From a virus, in IMG/VR virus record IMGVR_UViG_3300031692_000120, positions 1 through 42,607 of that record: 42,607 bases of DNA; one strand, 5' to 3'. The translations under genes were made by a program, and so were the position numbers. The first letter of the stretch is position 1. Each line of letters opens with the position of its first letter. The notes below the pieces were generated by a model that was given only the letters and a program-made list of their open reading frames with translations, searched no databases and had not been told where the DNA came from. Positions 5,864 through 13,159 of this stretch are shown one piece after another.

Positions 5864-7504
5864 TCAATTTATCCATGGCACTGCCTTAGTAGGTATTAAT
5901 CTGGCTCTTTTCCTGACTTTCTTTTTTGGCCTCTCAACTAATGAATAGAAATCTTTGACATATTCATAGCAGCGCTCGAGTTCTGAAAGTTCCATTAGGT
6001 CCCGAGACTTTTTAAAAACAGTCTTTATCTCTCCATTCACTTTTTTATGCTCTGCCATATAAACGCGGCAGAAGCTTTTCACATGGTCATCTATCTGTTT
6101 TCTTAATGAGTGTTCCTGTTCGCTGATTGTAGGGGGCGGAGTATAGCCTGACGGGATCTCACCAAGTGATATTTCACGGGCGCCGGATATGGAGCCGTTT
6201 ATAAACGTGATGCCTGGCCCTCTTTCTCCTCTGCCATTTCTCTTTTTTTCTGGTAATTCGGATTTATCAGAATCATTTACAATGATATTTGATTGTTCCT
6301 TTTTTATTTTTTCTACTACTCTTCTGAAAGGAGGATCATCAGGAGCGAAGATATAAGCCACCTGACTTTCATAAGGTCCGGCCTTTTTATTAACCCGTAC
6401 AGCCCTGGATACAAGCTGTTCAATATATGCTTCGGTGCGAAAATGAGTGAGAACTATAATATGTGTCATTTCAGGAACATCGAGACCTTCTGAGCACATA
6501 CCACAAAAGACCATAGTATCACATGATCCAAATCGATATTCTTTTATTGCTTTTAGAGCTTCCAAAGAATCATCACTTGTTGCTATTAAAGGATTAAAAC
6601 CCCAATCCTTAAGGATTGATAGTAATGATTTGGCATGTTTAATATTTGCTGCGACAATCGCTATTTTTGATCCTGGATCATATTTTTTATATTCGATCCA
6701 ATGATCAAATCCATTTTTCATGATATGATTTCCAAATGTAGTATTTAAAGCCGTTTGTATTGCATCTCCGGAATGTTCATAAGCCTTTGACAGTTTTGTT
6801 TTAAATTCTTTTCCTTTCCTTTCCCATTCAACATCGCCGTCAAATAATGTAAATTTGATGGGGAGTATTGCTTTTTCTTTTAATGCATCACTCCGGGTAT
6901 AGCGTATAACACGGGTATAATCATTTTCACTAAGGTCAAGGCAAATATTATTACCTCTGTCTTCGTAATCCATGAAAGCGATTTTATCTTCATCGCCTCT
7001 ATTGAGTGTACCTGAAAGAAGTATTAATAAATTACATCTTTCTACTAAAGGGGATATCGATTTATGCCATTGACCATTATCTGCGGCTATATGATGATTT
7101 TCATCAAGGATGAGGATATATTTCCTTTGTTCAAATTCCCGAACGTTATAAAAATTAGAATCCTGTCCTATTGCCTGGTAGGTTGTTGTGTAGCCTGTAC
7201 AGTTCCGTCTTGGGTTATATTCGTTTGTTGCTGCCCTGATAATCATGCCATGATTGAGCTCTTTCTTAAAAAATGGATCAATCGCATTGAGTTCAGCCTG
7301 ATATGCTAGGGTTAATCGTGGGACTACCCAACATATTGAATTTGAGTGGCCATATTTTATTAACGGCCAGCATAATAGGGAAAATAAGGATTTTCCACCT
7401 CCAGGAACAACATAAGCTACAATTCTATTTATAGGCTTCCCGCTTCGGATTTCTTCTACTATTTGACCAAATTCAAATTGGTGTTTGCGTAAAATTAAGG
7501 ACAT
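5864..7504 (-). CDS. Superfamily 2 DNA helicase (UvsW/type III Res-like)
   Basis: The ~546-residue protein has an ordered SF2 motif set: Walker A PGGGKS at about residues 34-39, a DEAH-type Walker B as DENHH, motif III as SGTL, and motif VI as QLVSRAVRVNK. This is the layout of phage UvsW-like helicases and of the Res subunit of type III restriction enzymes; no nuclease domain is evident. Such helicases remodel recombination intermediates or D-loops at origins. ATG 7504 is preferred over the in-frame TTG one codon earlier. It is co-directional with the SbcCD-like recombination genes upstream, which supports a role in recombination-dependent replication. Confidence 0.88.
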   Translation of the reverse strand: MSLILRKHQFEFGQIVEEIRSGKPINRIVAYVVPGGGKSLFSLLCWPLIKYGHSNSICWVVPRLTLAYQAELNAIDPFFKKELNHGMIIRAATNEYNPRRNCTGYTTTYQAIGQDSNFYNVREFEQRKYILILDENHHIAADNGQWHKSISPLVERCNLLILLSGTLNRGDEDKIAFMDYEDRGNNICLDLSENDYTRVIRYTRSDALKEKAILPIKFTLFDGDVEWERKGKEFKTKLSKAYEHSGDAIQTALNTTFGNHIMKNGFDHWIEYKKYDPGSKIAIVAANIKHAKSLLSILKDWGFNPLIATSDDSLEALKAIKEYRFGSCDTMVFCGMCSEGLDVPEMTHIIVLTHFRTEAYIEQLVSRAVRVNKKAGPYESQVAYIFAPDDPPFRRVVEKIKKEQSNIIVNDSDKSELPEKKRNGRGERGPGITFINGSISGAREISLGEIPSGYTPPPTISEQEHSLRKQIDDHVKSFCRVYMAEHKKVNGEIKTVFKKSRDLMELSELERCYEYVKDFYSLVERPKKKVRKRARLIPTKAVPWIN

Positions 7505-7538
7505 CAACTATTCCCTTTTATTGCTTTTTCACTTGCAC

Positions 7539-7697
7539 TCATTCCATCCCCTCTTCTGGTGCAGGATTTGAAATTACAATGCTTTTTATCCAATTCACAT
7601 TAGAACCAAATTGCACACAAGAATCGGGTATTGGCGCATCATCAGATGTTTCAAGTTTACATTCATATTCACAATCATCACATCTATATCGTTTCAT
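7539..7697 (-). CDS. Small Cys-pair protein, 52 aa
   Basis: ATG 7697 follows GGGAGAAC. The peptide begins MKRYRCDDCEYECKLET, whose CxxC and following Cys look like half of a zinc ribbon, and ends PAPEEGME. It stops 35 bases before the helicase start. No function is known. The ribosome site, the spacing and a typical phage-like CxxC start support a real gene. Confidence 0.55.
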   Translation of the reverse strand: MKRYRCDDCEYECKLETSDDAPIPDSCVQFGSNVNWIKSIVISNPAPEEGME

Positions 7698-7736
7698 TGT
7701 TGTTCTCCCTCAAGGGTTTTAACTGATATCTCGATT

Positions 7737-8291
7737 TCATACTTCATTACCCCATACATCCCATCCTTCTGTTTTTTCCCTTGCGAAAAGCTCTATTCTC
7801 GGTAAATCGCCAAACAGTAATTCAATGTTTCTTCTTACTTGTTCTGGTTTTTTACTGTGCTTCGTTCTCTCAGCGGTAACTTTTTGATAAAGGTTATTAA
7901 CTTTCTTATATTTTAGCATCGCTCCCTTAGTTCCGAGCAGACATAATTCGTAGTTCTTCATAGTCCACGCACCTAGATTTGCCACAGTCTTACCAGTTGA
8001 AGTTAGCTTCTCCCAAACAAAAGCAACAGTAATATACTTAAACCCCCAACTTCCCATTGTCTCGATAGCCTCTCCTAAATGAGCGTCAGTTGACCACATG
8101 AATAAAGAACAATCAGACTTAGAAATTTTATTTACTGGCAAATCTTTTATCCAGTTTTTGCTCTGTGTTTGATAATGCTTATCCATGCTGGTGAATCTTA
8201 CACCGCCATATTTTTGTAATTCTTTACTTGAGAACGACCAAGGAGGGTCTGCATAAATAATATTATATTTCTTATCTGGGAATGGTATCAT
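7737..8291 (-). CDS. MT-A70 family adenine-N6 DNA methyltransferase
   Basis: The 184-residue protein shows the catalytic DPPW at residues 15-18 (NIIYADPPWSF) and the MT-A70 pattern downstream: SLFMWSTDAHL, an aromatic-rich FKYITVAFVWEK strand and YELCLLGTKG. This family transfers a methyl group from S-adenosylmethionine to N6 of adenine. In phages these enzymes are usually solitary and protect phage DNA or mark it. The length matches the compact phage type with no separate target-recognition domain. The start overlaps the end of an XRE regulator gene by a few bases. With the cytosine methyltransferase at 20278 this phage may modify two different bases. Confidence 0.9.
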   Translation of the reverse strand: MIPFPDKKYNIIYADPPWSFSSKELQKYGGVRFTSMDKHYQTQSKNWIKDLPVNKISKSDCSLFMWSTDAHLGEAIETMGSWGFKYITVAFVWEKLTSTGKTVANLGAWTMKNYELCLLGTKGAMLKYKKVNNLYQKVTAERTKHSKKPEQVRRNIELLFGDLPRIELFAREKTEGWDVWGNEV

Positions 8292-8292
8292 C

Positions 8293-8502
8293 TCACTCTC
8301 CCCTTAACTCTTCAATCGATATCCCGAGAACATCAGCTATGGTTTTTAAGGTAGATGGGTGAGGATATACTTGATTGCTTTCAATTCTAGAAATGGTCAG
8401 CGGAGATACTCCGGCCTTTTCAGCAAGATCATATTGATTTAATTTTAATTTCTTGCGAAGTAAAAATATCTTATCGCCTAAGCTTAGTATCCATTTTTCC
8501 AT
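8293..8502 (-). CDS. XRE-family HTH transcriptional regulator
   Basis: The 69-residue protein is a single lambda-repressor-like HTH domain: LRKKLKLNQYDLAEKAG for the first two helices, VSPLTISRIESNQVYP for the recognition helix and turn, and LKTIADVLGISIEEL for the closing helices. There is no C-terminal dimerisation or peptidase domain. It is embedded in the early operon directly upstream of the MT-A70 gene, a typical place for a controller of a methyltransferase or a phage regulator. Whether it acts at the divergent promoters near 16.07 kb is not known. Confidence 0.88.
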   Translation of the reverse strand: MEKWILSLGDKIFLLRKKLKLNQYDLAEKAGVSPLTISRIESNQVYPHPSTLKTIADVLGISIEELRGE

Positions 8503-8518
8503 GATTTCCTCTTGACTT

Positions 8519-8866
8519 TTAAATGATTATATTATATATTATGTTTATTTTCAAACAAATTCGTATTTTATTTTTACTCCTTCCCGGTCGAGTACTATCC
8601 GGCAGCGGGAAAGGCAGACAAAAGCTGGCTACTGAGGGAAGCATCGAAGCCGGCAACCTGGGCAGCACAGAGGGTGATGCAGAGTGGCAAGGTTCCGCAA
8701 ATAGTCTAGTGCTAAGTTTATCCAACTTGTGGTGATAAACTGCCGAATGTGACGAGCTGGCTCCGACAGACATAGGCATAAAAGCTGACTGCCAATTTAA
8801 TTTGGATAGGGCTTTCATGCCTTTTATTCTAAGCTTCACCAACAGACATATTATAAGAGAATACAT
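8519..8866 (-). CDS. Doubtful ORF over a compositionally odd segment
   Basis: ATG 8866 lies two bases beyond the stop of the upstream membrane-protein gene and follows GGGGA. It would encode 115 residues: a short hydrophobic N-terminus (MYSLIICLLVKLRIKG), then a serine/proline-rich part (CHSASPSVLPRLPASMLPS) unlike its neighbours. The segment 8580-8800 is richer in G and C and has unusual codon use. The frame could be real, or it could be an accidental reading of a structured RNA or imported piece. I give it low confidence. Confidence 0.3.
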   Translation of the reverse strand: MYSLIICLLVKLRIKGMKALSKLNWQSAFMPMSVGASSSHSAVYHHKLDKLSTRLFAEPCHSASPSVLPRLPASMLPSVASFCLPFPLPDSTRPGRSKNKIRICLKINIIYNIII

Positions 8867-8868
8867 AA

Positions 8869-9042
8869 CTATCCCCACAGCAACACCGCAGCCCAAAATA
8901 AAAAGGGCAGCACAATAAGAATGGAAATTGCTTCAGTGCTCCTTGCAGTTTCTCTCGGAAATTCGCCTATCCCCAACATAATCATTCTCAAAATCAGGCC
9001 AACACATGCAATATAAAACCAAACTTTAATAAATAGTTCCAT
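8869..9042 (-). CDS. Small two-TM membrane protein, 57 aa
   Basis: ATG 9042 follows GGGGGAGA. The peptide has two hydrophobic segments: MELFIKVWFYIACVGLILRM at the N-terminus and ISILIVLPFLFWAAVLLWG at the C-terminus, with a short charged linker (GEFPRETARSTE). It could be an early membrane protein, for example for superinfection exclusion, but no family is recognised. The strong ribosome site and clean topology support it as a real gene. Confidence 0.6.
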   Translation of the reverse strand: MELFIKVWFYIACVGLILRMIMLGIGEFPRETARSTEAISILIVLPFLFWAAVLLWG

Positions 9043-9077
9043 CTTCTCCCCCTATGCCTTTACTCTTGTATTCCAGG

Positions 9078-9299
9078 CTATCCACTAATTAAATAATATG
9101 GATGTCTATTTTGATTATGATATTCTTTAATTAAAGCAAGGGTATCAGCGTTCGCTCCGATTGAAAATTTAATACCATTAAAAGAAAACCTGATTTTAGC
9201 CACATTCAATCTTGATGCTAAATCTTTGGCTTGATCAATGACGTCTTTAATATCAATCCCGGCAAGAAATTCTATTTCTATTGATGCTGATATTTTCAT
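9078..9299 (-). CDS. Hypothetical protein, 73 aa
   Basis: This small soluble protein (start MKISASIEIEFLAGIDIKDV) looks like an alternating strand/helix fold, with IKDVIDQAKDLASRLNVAKI as a probable helix. Its ATG shares a base with the TAA of the preceding gene, so the two are translationally coupled. No known family is recognised. It is probably a small early host-interaction or DNA-metabolism protein. Confidence 0.6.
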   Translation of the reverse strand: MKISASIEIEFLAGIDIKDVIDQAKDLASRLNVAKIRFSFNGIKFSIGANADTLALIKEYHNQNRHPYYLISG

Positions 9300-9493
9300 T
9301 ATTCATCCCCCTCAGCGAGCTTTTGCATTAAATGATCTTTACCGCTTAGATACTTTTGTTCCCTTAATATTTTTGCTATTCCGGCCAGCCTGGACTCAAG
9401 AAAGTCTATGTAATTCAATAATATCCCCCTTGTTTCGTCTTGAATATATTTAGTGTAATCACTTTTGTATATTTCTATAGGAGGTCTTTTCAT
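9299..9493 (-). CDS. Hypothetical protein, 64 aa
   Basis: A small, probably helical protein starting MKRPPIEIYKSDYTKYIQDE and ending LMQKLAEGDE. TTGAGGAAATG provides a ribosome site, although the start also overlaps a 15-codon upstream frame in ATGA fashion. Its own stop overlaps the start of the next gene. No function can be assigned. Confidence 0.6.
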   Translation of the reverse strand: MKRPPIEIYKSDYTKYIQDETRGILLNYIDFLESRLAGIAKILREQKYLSGKDHLMQKLAEGDE

Positions 9494-9537
9494 TTCCTCA
9501 ATCCTTCCTCAACATGTTGGTCAATCTCCCGATGCAT
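9490..9537 (-). CDS. Possible 15-residue coupling peptide
   Basis: ATG 9537 follows GGGGGATAAG. The frame reads MHREIDQHVEEGLRK and ends in a TGA overlapping the ATG of the next gene. Such ATGA links often mark coupled genes, but a frame this short may also be chance. Confidence 0.25.
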   Translation of the reverse strand: MHREIDQHVEEGLRK

Positions 9538-9538
9538 C

Positions 9539-9736
9539 TTATCCCCCTGTAACCTGCCTGATAGTTCTAATCAGCCGGATAGCTTCTTCGCAATCCTTAC
9601 AAACCGCGCCGACCATTAAAACTATATTTTCACGTGAAACTATAGGGGCTTCATCTGTATGACTCTGTGCATAAAAATTTTTAACAATCGCTGTTATTTC
9701 ATCAACTACCTGTGTATCTTGTGATTTTTTTGGCAT
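9539..9736 (-). CDS. Hypothetical protein, 65 aa
   Basis: A small helical protein (start MPKKSQDTQVVDEITAIVKN) with a CKDCEEAI segment holding one CxxC. GGAAAGGAGA lies upstream of the ATG. It begins just after the attC-like element at 9753-9808, the same place that the 3339-3539 gene occupies relative to the other copy. No function is recognised. Confidence 0.6.
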   Translation of the reverse strand: MPKKSQDTQVVDEITAIVKNFYAQSHTDEAPIVSRENIVLMVGAVCKDCEEAIRLIRTIRQVTGG

Positions 9737-9752
9737 ATTCTCTCCTTTCCAA

Positions 9753-9808
9753 CTAACATTAAGTTAACCGTCAGCTATGCTGTCCGGGTGGTTGAATGAG
9801 TATTATGC
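9753..9808 (-). repeat. attC-like element (copy A2)
   Basis: A 37-bp core matches 3555-3591 with a single mismatch, including CTAACATTAAGTTAACCG and CAGCTATGCTGTCCGGGT. CAGC/GCTG close a 3-nt loop and AACC can pair with GGTT. The outer end reads GTTAGTT on the minus strand. Pairing of the far arm is poorer than in copy A1, so it may be an eroded attC. It follows the 9815-10072 gene in that gene's reading direction. Confidence 0.5.
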
Positions 9809-9814
9809 TTGAAA

Positions 9815-10072
9815 TTAACCACTGACTATCTCATGCCAGTTCTTATTAATAAGATCGATTATTTCTTTGCAAGTTCTTTTGCGCTCATAAGCTTTTTCCA
9901 TGGTTATTTTAGCTCTTTGTATATAGGTCTCATCGATAGGATCTTCATCCTTATTTAAAATAACTCCTAAATCAGGATATTCCTCAATAGCCCTGACTGA
10001 TGCATCAGAGACCGATTTGTCCAATGAATTTGATATTTTTGTTATTTCTTCAATTAATCGAATTCTATCCAT
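9815..10072 (-). CDS. Hypothetical helical protein in an attC-bounded cassette
   Basis: The 85-residue protein is charged and helical (start MDRIRLIEEITKISNSLDKS, later TMEKAYERKRTCKEIIDLIN). GGAGGGAAT lies upstream of the ATG. It is bounded by the attC-type site at 10089-10214 upstream and the attC-like element at 9753-9808 downstream, the same arrangement as the unrelated gene at 3601-3882. That fits an exchangeable gene cassette. No family is recognised and the product has no clear active site. Confidence 0.65.
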   Translation of the reverse strand: MDRIRLIEEITKISNSLDKSVSDASVRAIEEYPDLGVILNKDEDPIDETYIQRAKITMEKAYERKRTCKEIIDLINKNWHEIVSG

Positions 10073-10088
10073 ATTCCCTCCGAAGGCG

Positions 10089-10214
10089 TAACGCCCAAAT
10101 AACCAGCCGGGCGGTTAACGTTTTAAAGTATGAACTGGACAACTTTCATGCACTAAAGTATCTGGTTTAAAACAATTGCATTCAGGGGCCTGGTCTGAGT
10201 TTATTTGTTGGTTA
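10089..10214 (-). repeat. Integron-type attC site (copy B2)
   Basis: On the plus strand TAAC (10089-10092) pairs with GTTA (10211-10214), with GCC/TTG unpaired between the boxes. CAAATAACCAGCCGGGC (10096-10112) pairs over 17 bp with 10188-10207, leaving T10194, A10198 and T10200 unpaired on the same arm. The centre differs from copy B1, while the ends and the positions of the unpaired bases are conserved. This is what is expected of two attC sites, not of a simple duplicated gene. Confidence 0.82.
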
Positions 10215-10414
10215 TCTTTCTTCTCAAGTTTTAATTCAACTGGATCAATATAAAAAGCAGGTCCCCTAAAACCACAGGGGCACCATATTCTATATGCCTC
10301 CATGCTATTATTATCATCCCTAAATCCTTCAGGCCCGTGCAATTCGTGCCCACATTCTTTTTCAAGATGTTCAAAAGGGCACTTATACTTTGAATAATCT
10401 GCTTTATTTTTCAT
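10115..10414 (-). CDS. Cys-rich protein whose C-terminus is encoded by attC
   Basis: The 99-residue protein has several Cys/His positions (CPFEHLEKECGH, WCPCGF, CNCF, CPVH) that suggest zinc binding. The C-terminal ~33 residues, including NQQINSDQAPEC, come from the attC site at 10089-10214, which also supplies the stop codon. It begins 23 bases after the SbcC-like gene. Its N-terminal part does not resemble the other attC-ended protein. Function is unknown. Confidence 0.62.
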   Translation of the reverse strand: MKNKADYSKYKCPFEHLEKECGHELHGPEGFRDDNNSMEAYRIWCPCGFRGPAFYIDPVELKLEKKDNQQINSDQAPECNCFKPDTLVHESCPVHTLKR

Positions 10415-10437
10415 TTTTGCCTCTCACTAGATAGCAT

Positions 10438-12915
10438 TCACTCTACCGTGATCCCGCCATCAAAGATTATTCTATGATCAGCCATATCCACACACTCAGA
10501 CTTATGAGATATATAGAAACAGCTTTCAAAAGTTTTTATGCCTGTTTGTTTATCCGGGGACAACATGCCGCGATAAAGAGATACAAAATTTTTAGCATTT
10601 TCACTAGATAGGGCTCCATCTTCCTCATCCGAAAGTAAGGTTAAATAATTTTTCCCGGATTTCTCCTTATTGATGCGGGCCATTGCTAATTGTAGCGCCT
10701 TCAGGGGCCAAACCTGCTGCCCTCCGGATCTATTTCCCAGGGAAACCTCCTCACCGTCTTCGTCAATAATTCTTATGTCGAAAATCTCTTTACCGTTGTC
10801 ATCTTGAGTAACGATTTTTATAGTGGAAGAAGGGCCAAAAGAATTGACTATCAGGTCGTTCGCATAATGAGTGATAGTTGGTCTCACCGCATCTATTTCA
10901 AGCGCCCTGAGGCCGTCTTTTGAGCACATGGCCTGAATATATTTAAAGTCGGATATCGCATTCATGATGGCAATTTCATTTTTATTCTGGGTACCAATAT
11001 CCTTTTGTATCTTCTCTTTTTCCTGAGACTTGACTTTCAAATTTTCGATTTGGCTTTTCTCCTTAGAAATCTCTTCCTTCTCCTGAACGATCAGTTTTTC
11101 CGTTATTTTGAGATTATCTTTTTCGTATTGAAGTTTCTGATCAATGCTTTCAACGATATCCTTCTTTATTGTCTCAATTGAATCCTGATTCAATGATTTT
11201 CGGGCCAATAAATTATTGATTCGCTGATCCCATTTCTTTTTAAGTTCTGTGCCTTCCCGAGTTATATCTTCTCTCTGTTCTCTAAGAGACCCGAGAGTGC
11301 TTTCGGCTGTCTTTATTTTATCAATCATAGCTGCCTGAGGTCGCAGTAGATTTATTTTAAGGACCAAGTCTTCGAGATTTTTTATTTCAGCTGCTTTTGT
11401 TCTTTGATCCTTATCATAAAGGTCCCTTTCAACTTTTTGCCTATCAATATATCCAGTATCGGCTTCTTTATGTTTATTGGCCATTCTTTTTAATGCGATG
11501 CTTTCATCAGATATCTTAGAGTCAAGCTCCTTTATTTCCTTAACCGCATTTTCCCGAGCGAGCTCCAGCTCCTTTATTTTGTCTGATATATGGGTTTTTA
11601 CTAACGGAATCCTTGTGCTTGCCTCCATTGCTGTTTTTACAAAAATGCATGCCGCTGTATGGTCCGGACAAAAGGGATCTAGGTTCCTCTTTCCAAGTAT
11701 CTCGGATTGTTCCCGTAACGCTTTTAATTCAGCTTCGAGCGCAGCCGTAGCCGTAGGGTCAAGGGCTTTATCGAGTTTTGTCTTGGCCTCCCTACGCTGC
11801 TTCTCAAGATCGTCGATCCTGGTGGATATTTTAAGTTCATCGGCCTGGGCATTTTTATTTGCTTCGATGCGCGTGGTATGTAGTTTATTTATTTCTTCGG
11901 ACCTGGCGGCTATATTATCATTGCATTGACTGATTAAGGCTTGAATCCTAACTTGATCATTTTCTAATTTTGCAAGTTCTGATACTGCTAATTCAATTTT
12001 ATCCTTGCTTCCGATAATATTTTCATTCTCTTTTATAAGAGAAATAATCTTTGCGGCCTTTTCCCTGATAGTTGCCAGTTCAGATTCTGACTGCTTTTTA
12101 TCAGCTTGAATATCTAAATCGATCTGCTGAATTGATTTAACAATTTCGACCTTAGACGCTTTAAGTGTTTTGTTATTTTGTGCTATTTTTCCAAATGATT
12201 CGATTTGTTGAATAAATTTTTCCTGCCCTTCAGCAAGCATTTTAAGACTTGCCTCTCTATTCGCAATACTTATAGAAATGGCTGTTATTTCATCATTGAT
12301 ATTTTCGGGAATCTGGTCCGCATGGTCCTGAAGTATGAGTAATGATTTTTTTATACCTTCCGCCCTGCCATCAAGTATATAAGATGCTCTTTTCGCCATA
12401 TCTTCGTATTTTATATATCGATCCAGGCGCAGAAATTCAGCAAACAAATCTTTCAGTTGCGCGGGACGCAAATCTGATAATCTCTTACTGTTTTGGGCGT
12501 GCATAACAGAGTTAAAAAAAAGGTCAGAGGTGCCGAATATTTCATTGATGAGGCCTTTATATTCTGAGATTTTACCTGTAGTTTTTGGCTGATCATTGAT
12601 CCAGATATAGCCATCAGGTGTGTAATTTGTTCCGCCCCTAATATCGAGACGCGTTCTGATAAGATCCCCATTAAAAAGATATTCCTGTTCTCTGAAACTA
12701 TCCTGCAGGAAGTAATGATTCTGAATAGCTCCATCTTTACTTGCCATCATTGCGTATGGTGGTAAACTTTCAAGCACAGTGCTTTTCCCTTTACCATTCA
12801 CGCCGGCCAAAGCTATAAGTCCTGAAAGGTTTGAAAAGTCAAGATTAATTTCTTCAATTCCTATGCCTTTTTTAAGCCCGACTAATCCCTTTGCCTTTAA
12901 TGATAGTATCTTCAT
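10438..12915 (-). CDS. sbcC: SbcC/gp46-like recombination ATPase
   Basis: The 825-residue protein is an SMC-type ATPase: Walker A GVNGKGKST at about 38-46, a long coiled coil broken near its middle by CPDHTAAC (an unusual zinc-hook-like apex), then LGNRSGGQQVWPL as the ABC signature and LLSDEEDGALS as Walker B and D-loop. With the SbcD-like gene upstream it would form the nuclease complex equivalent to T4 gp46/gp47 or bacterial SbcCD, which resects double-strand ends for recombination. It overlaps a small zinc-protein gene by 44 bases. The gene symbol is by family; the phage type is closer to gp46. Confidence 0.9.
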   Translation of the reverse strand: MKILSLKAKGLVGLKKGIGIEEINLDFSNLSGLIALAGVNGKGKSTVLESLPPYAMMASKDGAIQNHYFLQDSFREQEYLFNGDLIRTRLDIRGGTNYTPDGYIWINDQPKTTGKISEYKGLINEIFGTSDLFFNSVMHAQNSKRLSDLRPAQLKDLFAEFLRLDRYIKYEDMAKRASYILDGRAEGIKKSLLILQDHADQIPENINDEITAISISIANREASLKMLAEGQEKFIQQIESFGKIAQNNKTLKASKVEIVKSIQQIDLDIQADKKQSESELATIREKAAKIISLIKENENIIGSKDKIELAVSELAKLENDQVRIQALISQCNDNIAARSEEINKLHTTRIEANKNAQADELKISTRIDDLEKQRREAKTKLDKALDPTATAALEAELKALREQSEILGKRNLDPFCPDHTAACIFVKTAMEASTRIPLVKTHISDKIKELELARENAVKEIKELDSKISDESIALKRMANKHKEADTGYIDRQKVERDLYDKDQRTKAAEIKNLEDLVLKINLLRPQAAMIDKIKTAESTLGSLREQREDITREGTELKKKWDQRINNLLARKSLNQDSIETIKKDIVESIDQKLQYEKDNLKITEKLIVQEKEEISKEKSQIENLKVKSQEKEKIQKDIGTQNKNEIAIMNAISDFKYIQAMCSKDGLRALEIDAVRPTITHYANDLIVNSFGPSSTIKIVTQDDNGKEIFDIRIIDEDGEEVSLGNRSGGQQVWPLKALQLAMARINKEKSGKNYLTLLSDEEDGALSSENAKNFVSLYRGMLSPDKQTGIKTFESCFYISHKSECVDMADHRIIFDGGITVE

Positions 12916-13159
12916 ATTCTTCCTCGTTTAAATTAAATAATGTTTTTCGTAACCATCGATTACATGTCCGTGACGGTGCAGGCTTATTATTGTTGTCGAA
13001 TTGATTCGGAAACCATTTTTGATAAAGCCTGCAATAGCTTTCTCCTATTTCCGGATTACCAGCTTTGTATATGAAATGTTGGCAATATCCACACGTTTCA
13101 TCAAGATGCGGATACCCCGGGACCTGGCCGGTCGTAATCTCCGCTTGTGACTTTTCCAT
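12872..13159 (-). CDS. Small Cys-rich protein between SbcD and SbcC
   Basis: I choose ATG 13159 (MEKSQAEITTG), preceded by AAAGGAAAT, giving 95 residues; the longer frame would run far into the upstream gene. ETCGYCQHFIYKAG, SYCRLYQKWF and TCNRWLR place four cysteines in a pattern suited to a zinc or Fe-S site. It overlaps the SbcD gene by 59 bases and the SbcC gene by 44, so all three are coupled. A link to the recombination complex is plausible but is only inferred from the overlap. Confidence 0.7.
   Translation of the reverse strand: MEKSQAEITTGQVPGYPHLDETCGYCQHFIYKAGNPEIGESYCRLYQKWFPNQFDNNNKPAPSRTCNRWLRKTLFNLNEEEYEDTIIKGKGISRA

Noticed and set aside
11477-11929. 150-codon plus-strand frame opposite the SbcC coiled coil
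   Set aside because: Ser/Ala/Leu-rich mirror of an antiparallel coiled-coil gene; no ribosome site and no family.
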